Assembly (NCBI GenBank): GCA_916700875.1
Contig: CAKAKS010000072.1
Coordinates: 40,566,170 to 40,630,169 of the forward strand
Length of the DNA: 64,000 nt
Source: Sebastes aleutianus
Taxonomy: Eukaryota; Chordata; Actinopteri; Perciformes; Sebastidae
Reading direction: 5' to 3'
The notes under the pieces were generated by a model that made no database searches, had not been told where the DNA came from, and worked only from the letters and a program-made list of their open reading frames with translations. Below are positions 35,140 to 46,700 of the stretch, piece by piece. Position numbers and translations under genes: made by a program. The stretch's first letter is position 1. The number at the start of each line of letters is the position of its first letter.

Positions 35140-37190
35140 CAACACACCTGAAACACACCTGAAAGACTCCTGAAACACTCCTGAAACACACCTGAAAGAC
35201 TCCTGAAACATCCCTGAAACACACCTGAAAGACTCCTGAAACACTCCTGAAACACTCCTGAAAGACTCCTGAAACACTCCTGAAACACACCTGAAAGACC
35301 CCTGAAACACTCCTGAAAGACTCCTGAAACACCTGAAAGACTCCTGGAACTCCTGAAAGACTCCTGAAAGACACCTGAAACACACCTGAAAAACACCTGA
35401 AACAGACCAGACAGGCTCCTGAAACACACCTGAAACACACCTGACAGGCTCCTGAAACACAACTGAAACAGATCTGAAACACACCTGAAAGACTCCTGAA
35501 ACACACCTGAAACACACCTGAAAGACTCCTGAAAGACTCCTGGAACACACCTGAAACACACCTGAAAGACTCCTGAAAGACTCCTGGAACACACCTGAAA
35601 CACACCTGAAAGACTCCTGAAACATCCCTGAAACACACCTGAAACACACCTGACAGGCTCCTGAAACACACCTGAAACAGATCTGAAACACACCTGAAAC
35701 ACACCTGAAAGACTCCTGAAACACACCTGAAAGACTCCTGAAAGACTCCTGAAACACACCTGAAAGACTACTGAAACACACCTGAAACACACCTGAAAGA
35801 CTCCTGGAACACACCTGAAACACACCTGAAAGACTCCTGAAACATCCCTGAAACACACCTGAAACACACCTGACAGGCTCCTGAAACACACCTGAAACAG
35901 ATCTGAAACACACCTGAAACACACCTGAAAGACTCCTGAAACACCTGAAAGACTCCTGAAAGACTCCTGGAACAGACCTGAAACACACCTGAAAAACACC
36001 TGAAAGACTCCTGAAAGACTCCTGGAACAGACCTGAAAAACACCTGAAACAGACCAGACAGGCTCCTGAAACACACCTGAAACACACCTGACAGGCTCCT
36101 GAAACACAACTGAAACAGATCTGAAACACACCTGAAAGACTCCTGAAACACACCTGAAACACACCTGAAAGACTCCTGAAAGACTCCTGGAACACACCTG
36201 AAACACACCTGAAAGACTCCTGAAAGACTCCTGGAACACACCTGAAACACACCTGAAAGACTCCTGAAACATCCCTGAAACACACCTGAAACACACCTGA
36301 CAGGCTCCTGAAACACACCTGAAACAGATCTGAAACACACCTGAAACACACCTGAACGACTCCTGAAACATACCTGAAACACACCTGAAAGACTCCTGAA
36401 AGACTCCTGGAACACACCTGAAACACACCTGAAAGACTCCTGAAAGACTCCTGGAACACACCTGAAAGACTCCTGAAAGACTCCTGGAACACACCTGAAA
36501 CACACCTGAAAGACTCCTGAAACATCCCTGAAACACACCTGAAACACACCTGACAGGCTCCTGAAACACACATGAAACAGATCTGAAACACACCTGAAAG
36601 ACTCCTGAAACACACCTGAAAGACTCCTGAAAGACTCCTGGAACACACCTGAAAGACTCCTGAAACACACCTGAAAGACTACTGAAACACACCTGAAACA
36701 CTCCTGAAAGACTCCTGGAACACACCTGAAAGACTCCTGAAAGACTCCTGAAAGACTCCTGAAAGACTCCTGAAAGACTACTGAAACACACCTGAAACAC
36801 TCCTGAAAGACTCCTGGAACACACCTGAAAGACTCCTGGAACACACCTGAAAGACTCCTGAAAGACTCCTGGAACACACCTGAAAGACTCCTGGAACACA
36901 CCTGAAAGACTCCTGAAAGACTCCTGGAACACACCTGAAAGACTCCTGAAACACACCTGACAGGCTCCTGAAACACACCTGAAACAGATCTGAAACACAC
37001 CTGAAACACACCTGAAAGACTCCTGAAACACACCTGAAAGACTCCTGAAAGACTCCTGGAACACACCTAAAAGACTCCTGAAACACACCTGAAAGACTAC
37101 TGAAACACACCTGAAACATACCTGAAAGACTCCTGAAAGACTCCTGGAACAGACCTGAAACACACCTGAAACACACCTGAAAGACTTTTA
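35140..37190. repeat. 2-kb array of 11-bp units between calpains B and C
   Basis: About 185 monomers: CTGAAACACAC, CTGAAAGACTC, CTGGAACACAC, CTGAAACATCC and CTGACAGGCTC. 11 is not a multiple of three and no unit gives a stop on the minus strand, so all minus-strand frames read the same peptide cycle (with VFQ, CFR and SLSG) for up to 674 codons. This is not a gene. Larger blocks of several hundred bp recur inside, showing more than one round of expansion. Confidence 0.95.
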
Positions 37191-37373
37191 GAAAAAAGGT
37201 TTAAAAGACTTTTTTATTCTTTTTACTTTTAGGACTTGTTTTAGATCAGAGAAACTTTTAGGACTTGCTAAGAAACTTTACATTTTGTAGAATGTTTCAA
37301 GACCTTTTATGACTTTTTATTAGACTACTGACAACGTTTAGAGGTTTAGACTTTTTACTTTTAATCATTTTTT

Positions 37374-37850
37374 GATGGACCTGATGGACCTGATGGACTT
37401 GATGGATCTGATGGATCAGATGGACCAGATGGACCTGATGGACCTGATGGACTTGATGGACCTGATGGACCAGATGGACCTGATGGACCTGATGGACCTG
37501 ATGGACTTGATGGACCTGATGGACCTGATGGACCTGATGGACCAGATGGACCTGATGGACTTGATGGACTTGATGGACCAGATGGACCAGATGGACCTGA
37601 TGGACCTGATGGACCAGATGGACTTGATGGACTTGATGGACCTGATGGACCAGATGGACCTGATGGACCTGATGGACTTGATGGACCTGATGGACCAGAT
37701 GGACCTGATGGACCAGATGGACCTGACGGACCAGATGGACCAGATGGACCTGATGGACCTGATGGACTTGATGGACCTGATGGACCTGATGGACCAGATG
37801 GACCTGATGGACCTGATGGACCTGATGGACCCAATGGACCTGATGGACAC
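37374..37850. repeat. 9-bp GATGGACCT array, about 53 copies
   Basis: Units GATGGACCT, GATGGACTT and GATGGACCA. The unit is a multiple of three, so it reads as MDL repeats on plus and as Gly-Pro-Ser on minus. The latter mimics collagen but has no gene structure. Confidence 0.95.
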
Positions 37851-37852
37851 GG

Positions 37853-38210
37853 TCCTGTATGATGTTAATGTTAAACTGAACGCAGAGTTTATTCTGATAA
37901 ATGACGGTGTGTCTCCTGTAACAGGACTCTGTTGTGTTTGCTGTATGATGATGTTAATGTTAAACTGAACCCAGTGGTTCTGTAACTGGACTCTGTTGTG
38001 TTTGCTGTTTGATGATGTGAATGTTAAACTGAACCCAGTGGTTCTGTAACTGGACTCTGTTGTATTTGCTGTATGATGATGTTAATGTTAAACTGAACCC
38101 AGTGGTTCTGTAACAGGACTCTGTTGTGTTTGCTGTTTGATGATGTGAATGTTAAACTGAACCCAGTGGTTCTGTAACAGGACTCTGTTGTATTTGCTGT
38201 TTGATATCTC
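37853..38210. repeat. 64-bp tandem array, about 5.5 copies
   Basis: Units with GTTAATGTTAAACTGAACCC and GGACTCTGTTGTGTTTGCTG, alternating two slightly different forms. Confidence 0.9.
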
Positions 38211-38397
38211 TATAATATTCGTATGATTAACAGCTGGTCACTTATTAATCCAGACGGGGCTGGCTGGACAGTTAATGGGTTTTTACTTTCTCGGTGATGT
38301 TCATTTTATTTCCTGTTTCCTGATTCTGTAACTCAGACTGACAACATCCGTCCGTCAGCACCATCTGTAAATATAGAAGATCTATGTACGGCCCAGA

Positions 38398-39640
38398 GAC
38401 AGTTTACAAACAGAGAGAGAGACAGATTACAGAGAGAGAGAGAGACATATTACAGAGAGAGAGACAGTTTAGAGAGAGAGATTAGAGAGAGAGAGACAGA
38501 TTAGAGAGAGAGACAGATTACAGAGAGAGAGACAGATTACAGAGAGAGAGACAGAGTGAGAGACAGATTACAGAGAGAGAGAGACAGATTACAGAGAGAG
38601 AGAGAGAGATTACGGAGAGAGAGACAGATAACAGAAAGAGAGAGAGAGAGAGACAGTTTACAGAGAGAGAAAGACAGATTACAGAGAGAGAGAGACAGAT
38701 TACAGAGAGAGACAGTTTAGAGAGAGAGAAAGACAGATTACAGAGAGAGAGAGAGACAGATTAGAGAGAGAGAGAGAGAGACAGATTAGAGAGCGAGACA
38801 GTTTAGAGACAGTTTAGAGAGAGAGAGAGACAGTTTAGAGAGAGAGAGAGACAGATTAAGTTTAGTGAGAGAGACAGATTAGAGAGAGAGACAGATTAGA
38901 GAGAGACAGATTAGAGAGAAAGAGACAGTTTAGAGAGAGAGAGAGACAGATTAGAGAGAGAGAAAGACAGTTTAGAGAGAGACAGTTTAGAGAGAGACAG
39001 ACAGTTTAGAGAGAGAGAGATTAGCGAGAGAGACCGTTTAGAGAGAGATTAGAGAGAGAGACAGTTTAGAGAGAGAGACAGATTAGAGAGAGAGAGACAG
39101 TTTAGAGAGACAGATTAGAGAGAGAGAGATTAGAGAGAGAGACAGTTTAGAAAGAGAGAGATTAGAGAGAGAGAGACAGTTTAGAGAGAGAGATTAGAGA
39201 GAGAGAGAGAGAGAGATTAGAGAGAGGGACAGTTTAGAGAGAGAGACAGATTAGAGAGAGAGACAGTTTAGAGAGAGAGACAGATTAGAGAGAGAGAGAC
39301 AGTTTAGAGAGACAGATTAGAGAGAGAGAGATTAGAGAGAGAGACAGTTTAGAAAGAGAGAGATTAGAGAGAGAGAGACAGATTAGAGCGAGAGAGACAG
39401 TTTAGAGAGAGAGATTAGAGAGAGAGAGAGATTAGAGAGAGGGACAGTTTAGAGAGAGAGACAGATTAGAGAGAGAGATAGTTTAGAGAGACAGATTAGA
39501 GAGAGAAAGAGAGAGAGACAGATTAGAGAGAGAGACAGTTTAGTGAGAGAGAAAGAGAGAGAGACAGATTAGAGAGAGAGATTAGAGAGAGAGAGACAGA
39601 TTAGAGAGAGAGAGAGAGAGAGATTGCCAATAAATATGCC
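38398..39640. repeat. GA-rich array with GACAGATTAGAGAG units (left block)
   Basis: About 1.2 kb of AGAGAGAGACAGATT and AGAGAGACAGTTTAG words, almost all purine on the plus strand. Same orientation and make-up as the block at 42006-43115. Confidence 0.93.
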
Positions 39641-39647
39641 AACTAGT

Positions 39648-42005
39648 CTCCCTCTCTCTCTAATCTGTCTTTCTTTCAAAAAAGAAAAAAAGTCTGAAAA
39701 ATGTCTGGAAAAAAATCTGGAAAAAAAGTTTGAAAAAAAAGTATGAAAAATGTCTGGAAAAAAAAATTTGAAAAAAAAAGTTTGACAAATGTTGAAAAAC
39801 AAAAATCTGAAAAATGTCTGGAAAAAAAGTTTGAAAAAAAAGTCCGAAAAATGTCTGGAAAAAAAAGTTTGAAAAAAAAAGTTTGACAAATGTTGAAAAA
39901 CAAAAGTCTAAACAATGTCTGAAAAAGGTAAAAAAAAATAAATAAATAAAAAGACTGGAAAAAATGTCTGAAATAAAAAGTTTGAAATTTTTAAAAAAAA
40001 AATAAAAGTCTAAACAATGTCTGAAAAAGGTAAAAAATAAAAATAAAGTCTGAAAAAAAGTCTGAAAAATGTCTGAAAACAAAGTCTGAAAAATGTCTGA
40101 AAAAAAAGTCTGAAAAATGTCTGAAAACAAAGTTTGAAAAAAAATGTTTGAAAAATGTTGGAAAACAAAAGTCTAAACAATGTCTGAAAAAGGTAAAAAA
40201 AAAAAAAAAAAGACTGGAAAAAATGTCTGAAAAAAAAAGTTTGACAAATGTTGGAAAAATGTTGGAAAACAAAAGTCTAAACAATGTCTGAAAAAGGTAA
40301 AAAAAAAAAAAAAATGACTGGAAAAAATGTCTGAAAAAAAAAGTTTGACAAATGTTGGAAAAATGTTGGAAAACAAAAGTCTAAACAATGTCTGAAAAAG
40401 GTAAAAAAAAAAAAAAAATGACTGGAAAAAAAAGTCTGAATTTTTTTTTTTAAATGTTGGAAAACAAAAGTCTAAGCAATGTCTGAAAAAGTCAAAAAAA
40501 AAAAAAAAAAAAAAAAGACTGGAAAAAATGTCTGAAATAAAAAGTTTGAAATTTTTTTTTGAAAAATAAAAGTCTAAACAATGTCTGAAAAAGGTAAAAA
40601 ATAAAAATAAAGTCTGAAAAATGTCTGAAAAAAAAGTCCGAAAAATGTCTGGAAAAAAAAGTTTGAAAAAAAAAGTTTGACAAATGTTGGAAAACAAAAG
40701 TTTAAACAATGTCTGAAAAAGGTAAAAAAAAAAAAAAAAAGTGAAAAATGTCTGAAAACAAAGTTTGAAAAAAAAAGTTTGACAAATGTTGGAAAACAAA
40801 AGTTTAAACAATGTCTGAAAAAGGTAAAAAAAAAAAAAAAAAAGACTGGAAAAAATGTCTGAAATAAAAAGTTTGAAATTTAAAAAAAAAAAAATAAAAG
40901 TCTAAACAATGTCTGAAAAAGGTAAAAAAAAATAAATAAATAAAAAGACTGGAAAAAATGTCTGAAATAAAAAGTTTGAAATTTTTAAAAAAAAAATAAA
41001 AGTCTAAACAATGTCTGAAAAAGGTAAAAAATAAAAATAAAGTCTGAAAAAAAGTCTGAAAAATGTCTGAAAACAAAGTCTGAAAAATGTCTGAAAAAAA
41101 AGTCTGAAAAATGTCTGAAAACAAAGTTTGAAAAATGTTGGAAAACAAAAGTCTAAACAATGTCTGAAAAAGGTAAAAAAAAAAAAAAAGACTGGAAAAA
41201 ATGTCTGAAAAAAAAAGTTTGACAAATGTTGGAAAAATGTTGGAAAACAAAAGTCTAAACAATGTCTGAAAAAGGTAAAAAAAAAAAAAAAAGACTGGAA
41301 AAAATGTCTGAAATAAAAAGTCTGAAATTTTTTTTAAAAAAATAAAAGTCTAAACAATGTCTGAAAAAGGTAAAAAAAAAAAAAAAATGACTGGAAAAAA
41401 TGTCTGAAAAATGTCTGAAAAAAAAAGTCTGAATTTTTTTTTTTAAATGTTGGAAAACAAAAGTCTAAGCAATGTCTGAAAAAGTTAAAAAAAAAAAAAA
41501 AAAAAAAAAGACTGGAAAAAATGTCTGAAATAAAAAGTTTGAAATTTTTTTTTGAAAAATAAAAGTCTAAACAATGTCTGAAAAAGGTAAAAAATAAAAA
41601 TAAAGTCTGAAAAATGTCTGAAAAAAAAGTCCGAAAAATGTCTGGAAAAAAAAGTTTGAAAAAAAAAGTTTGACAAATGTTGGAAAACAAAAGTTTAAAC
41701 AATGTCTGAAAAAGGTAAAAAAAAAAAAAAAAGTGAAAAATGTCTGAAAACAAAGTTTGAAAAAAAAAGTTTGACAAATGTTGGAAAACAAAAGTTTAAA
41801 CAATGTCTGAAAAAGGTAAAAAAAAAAAAAAAAAGACTGGAAAAAATGTCTGAAATAAAAAGTTTGAAATTTAAAAAAAAAAAAATAAAAGTCTAAACAA
41901 TGTCTGAAAAAGGTAAAAAATAAAAATAAAGTCTGAAAAAAAAGTTTGAAAAAAGTTTTACTTTTTTTCTTTTTTGAAAGAAAGACAGATTAGAGAGAGA
42001 GGGAG
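39648..42005. repeat. A-rich array bounded by a 46-bp perfect inverted repeat
   Basis: The arms are 39648-39693 and 41960-42005. Each has the GA-repeat part (CTAATCTGTCTTTCTTTC on the left) and an A-rich part. Between them are units with AATGTCTGAAAAAGG, AGTCTAAACAATGTCTG and long A runs. A segment of about 990 bp is repeated nearly exactly (compare 40004-40990 with 40995-41980). Confidence 0.92.
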
Positions 42006-43115
42006 ACAGATTAGAGAGAGATTAGAGAGACAGATTAGAGAGAGAGAGAGATTAGAGAGAGAAAGACAGATTAGAGAGACAGATTAGAGAGAGAGATAGA
42101 TTAGAGAGAGAGGGAGACAGATTAGAGAGAGATTAGAGAGAGAGAGACAGATTAGAGAGAGAGGCAGTTTAGAGAGAGAGAGAGAGACAGTTAGGAGAAC
42201 GAGAGAGAGACAGTTTAGAGAGAGAGGGAGCGAGACAGACAGATTAGAGAGAGATTAGAGAGAGAGACAGATTAGAGAGAGAGACAGATTAGAGAGAGAG
42301 ATAGATTAGAGAGAGAGAGATTAGAGAGAGATTAGAGAGAGAGACAGATTAGAGAGAGAGGCAGTTTAGAGAGAGAGAGAGAGAGAGAGAGAGACAGTTA
42401 GGAGAACGAGAGAGAGAGACAGTTTAGAGAGAGAGGGAGACAGATTAGAGAGATTAAGAAGAGAGACAGATTAGAGAGAGAGACAGATTAGAGAGAGAGG
42501 GAGCGAGACAGACAGATTAGAGACAGATTAGAGAGAGACAGTTTAGAGAGAGACAGATTTGAGAGAGAGAGAGACAGATTTAATGTTGGTAGAGAGACAC
42601 CGTCAGACAGAGAGAGAGACAGAGAGACAGTTTAAAGAGAGAGAGAGAGAGAGAGAGAAAGATTTAATGTAGGTAGAGAGACACCGTCAGACAGCAGAGA
42701 TAGACAGATTAGAGAGACAGAGAGAGAGAGAGAGACAGTTTAGAGAGAGAGAGACAAATTAGAGAGAGAGAGACAGATTAGAGAGAGAGAGAGAGAGAGA
42801 CAGATTAGAGAGAGAGAGACAGATTTGAGAGAGAGACAGATTTAAAGAAGGTAGAGAGACACCGTCAGACAGCGGAGAGAGAGACAGATTAGAGAGAGAG
42901 ACAGATTTAAAGTAGGTAGAGAGACACCGTCAGACAGCGGAGAGAGAGACAGATTAGAGAGAGAGACAGATTTAAAGTAGGTAGAGAGACACCGTCAGAC
43001 AGCGGAGAGAGAGACAGATTAGAGAGAGAGAGACAGATTTGAGAGAGAGACAGATTTAAAGTAGGTAGAGAGACACCGTCAGACAGCGGAGAGAGAGACA
43101 GATTAGAGAGAGAGA
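42006..43115. repeat. GA-rich array and CACCGTCAGACAG units (right block)
   Basis: Continues the GACAGATTAGAGAG repeat, then about six larger units with GGTAGAGAGACACCGTCAGA (42587-43095). It ends about 155 bp before the calpain C start codon, so the promoter of C must lie in or next to it. Confidence 0.9.
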
Positions 43116-43270
43116 GACAGATGGCTCCTCCTCTGGTTTTCTGGGCGGAGGTCTGGAGGTCTGTCTTTCTGAGTCTCTGAGAGGAAAAGTTTGATCTGAA
43201 TCTGTGGACTGTTTCTAACTAGTCCTCGTCTTCTTGTCCTCTTCTTGTCCTCGTCTTGTCCTCGGCCATC

Positions 43271-43659
43271 ATGTCCGGTGTGGCGTCCACTCTGGCCAAG
43301 AAGCGGGCCCTGGCGGCGGGCTTCGGAACCAACGCTAAAGCGGTCCGGTACCTGAACCAGGACTTCGACGCTCTGCGGGCTGGCTGCCGCTCCTCCGGGA
43401 GGCTGTTCCAAGACCCGACGTTCCCCCCCGCTGCCGAGGCGCTGGGCTTCAACGAACTGGGCCGGAACTCACACAAGGTCCGGGGAGTCACCTGGAAGAG
43501 ACCTACGGTAAGAACCCGACCCGAACCCAGGCCTGGGCCTCCTGGGCCCGGTCCGGATCACGGTCTGGATCAGGATGGGTGGGTGGGGTCGGAGGGAGGA
43601 GGGGGGGAGGGGGGGGGGGGGGTTGTTTGTTGGCAGAATACCTGCAGGCTCATAACTGC

Positions 43660-43701
<42 letters not shown>

Positions 43702-46700
43702 ACTGAGAACACATCCACTAGTATAACTAGTATATTAACTAATATTATATAAATATTATAGATATAGATATAGAAATTATACAGATATATTATATAGAAA
43801 TATTATACATAAATATTACAGATATATTATATAGAAATATTATTTTAAAAAATATAGCTATATTATATAGAAATATATTAGATAAATATTATAGATATAC
43901 TATATATAAATATTACAGATATATTATATATATAAATATTATACATAAATATTATAGATATATTATATTTAATTCAATTCAATTTATTTTTTATATAGTG
44001 TCAAATCACAACAGAAGTTATCTGAAGACGCTTAAAAAATATTATATATAAATATTATACATAAATATTACAGATATATTATATATAAATATTATACAAA
44101 AATATTATAGATATATTATATATACATATTATACAAAAATATTATGGATATATTATATATAAATATTATACATAAATATTACAGATATATATAGAAATAT
44201 TAAAACATAAATATTACAGATATATTATATAGAAATATTATACATAAATATTACAAATATATTATATAGAAATATTATACAAACATATTATAGCTATATT
44301 ATATATAAATATTATACAAACATATTATAGATGTATTATATATAAATATTATGTAGAATACCTGCAGGCGACTGATAACTGCTGCTCCACCCCCACTGAG
44401 AAAACATCAACTATTATTATAACTAATATAATAACTAATATTATAGATATATTATATAGAAATATTATATAGAAAACCTGCAGGCGACTTATAACTGCTG
44501 CTCCATCCTCACTGAGAAAACATCAACTATTATTAGAACTAATATTATAGAGATATTCTATAGAAATATTACAGATATATTATAGACATATTATATACAA
44601 ATATTAGAGATATATAAAAATATTACAGATATATTATAGACATTATATAAAAATATTACAGCGATATTATATAGAAATATTACAGATGTGTTATAGAGAT
44701 ATTGTATAAAAATATTACAGAAATATTAAATATATATATAATAACAATATTTCCATAAGCACAATAACTATCATGATAGATGCAGTATAGATAATATGAC
44801 ATTTTATGATATAAAACTAAAATAGTGTTGAATATCCTGGAGATATTTTATGTATCCAGACGACATCATAGAATAAATATTACACAGTATTTATTATATA
44901 ACAAATATTATACTGTATTTATTATATAACAAATATTATACTGTATTTATTATATAATAAATAATATACCGTTTTTATTATATAATAAATATATTGTATT
45001 TATTATATGATAAATATTATACTATATTTATTAGATAATACATATTATACAGTATTTATTATATGATAAATATTATATTGTATTTATTATGTAATATATA
45101 TTATACTGTATTTATTATGTACTAAATATTATACAGTAGTTATTATATGATACATATTATACAGTATTTATTATATGATAAATATTATACAGTATTTATT
45201 ATATAATAAATACTGCAGCAATAAACATTAGTGAAATAACGGGATGAACATCAGAGCTGCAGCACAAACACACTTCGGGGTAATACTTGAGGAGTACTTC
45301 GGGGTAATACTTGAGGAGTACTTCAGAGGAATATTAGAGGAGTACTTCAGAGGAGTACTTCAGGGGAATACTTGAGGGATGTTTTAGTAGGAATACAGTG
45401 AGTCATCAGAGATACTACATAGCAGAGAGATGAGTCACTACGCTGTGATAAACAGCGGTGGTTCCCAGGGAGGAGAAGGGAAACACCACATGCTGCTCAT
45501 TAAACATGTTTTAATACTTGATGTGGTACAAGAGATGTACTTCACATATCAGTCATATAACAAACTATTCATTTTAAAATACTGTAAAAGGTACTTGGTC
45601 ATACACAGAGTACTCTGTACTGGGCGGAGTGTCCTCGTGCAGATGTGTCACTCTGAATGTTTTCAGAAGCAGGAAGTCAAGAGCAGAAGAGGAAGAGGAG
45701 GAGGAGGAAGAGGAGTGTGTGGAATTTGCATGTGTTAGCGTGGGTTTTAGGATAAGAGGTTACTGATGATGGATGGATGAAGAGTTCCTTTATGTGTTGA
45801 GTGAATCCTCCCCTTTCTCCTCTTCCTCCTCCTGAAGCTGAATAAACTCTTTAAAAAGCTTCTTCCATCAGCTGGAAACAGGCTGGAGATACCAGGTTCT
45901 CACAGGACACATGATGATCTAATAGACCATGATGCATTACTGCAGATTAACCTACCATCACATGATGATTTTATAGACCATGATGCATTACTGCAGATTA
46001 ACCTACCATCACATTATGATTTTATAGACCATGATGCATTGCTGCAGATTAAACTACAACTACATGATGGTCTAATAGACCATGATGCATTACTGCAGAT
46101 TAAACTACAACTACATGATGGTCTAATAGACCATGATGCATTACTGCAGATTAAACTACAAACACATGATGATTTTATAGACCATGATGCATTACTGCAG
46201 ATTAACCTACCATCACATGATGATTTTATAGACCATGATGCATTACTGCAGATTAAACTACAAACACATGATGATTTTATAGACCATGATGCATTACTGC
46301 AGATTAACCTACCATCACATGATGATTTTATAGACCATGATGCATTGCTGCAGATTAAACTACAACTACATGATGGTCTAATAGACCATGATGCATTGCT
46401 GCAGATTAAACTACAAACACATTATGATTTTATAGACCATGATGCATTGCTGCAGATTAAACTACAAACACATGATGATTTTATAGACCATGATGCATTA
46501 CTGCAGATTAACCTACCATCACATGATGATTTTATAGACCATGATGCATTGCTGCAGATTAAACTACAACTACATGATGGTCTAATAGACCATGATGCAT
46601 TGCTGCAGATTAAACTACAAACACATTATGATTTTATAGACCATGATGCATTGCTGCAGATTAAACTGCAAACACATGATGATCTTATAGACCATGATGC

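Noticed and set aside
35101..37176. Very long minus-strand open frames (up to 674 codons)
   Set aside because: They are frames across a stop-free 11-bp tandem array; all three frames read the same short peptide cycle and there is no leader, splice or domain evidence.
37361..37834. Gly-Pro-Ser repeat frame resembling collagen
   Set aside because: It is the minus-strand reading of the 9-bp GATGGACCT array; the strict 9-bp period and absence of flanking exons rule out a collagen gene.
43256..43271. An earlier start for calpain C in the same frame
   Set aside because: The upstream in-frame codon is TTG, not ATG; the ATG at 43271 gives MSGVAST, in register with calpain A MSGIAAT.
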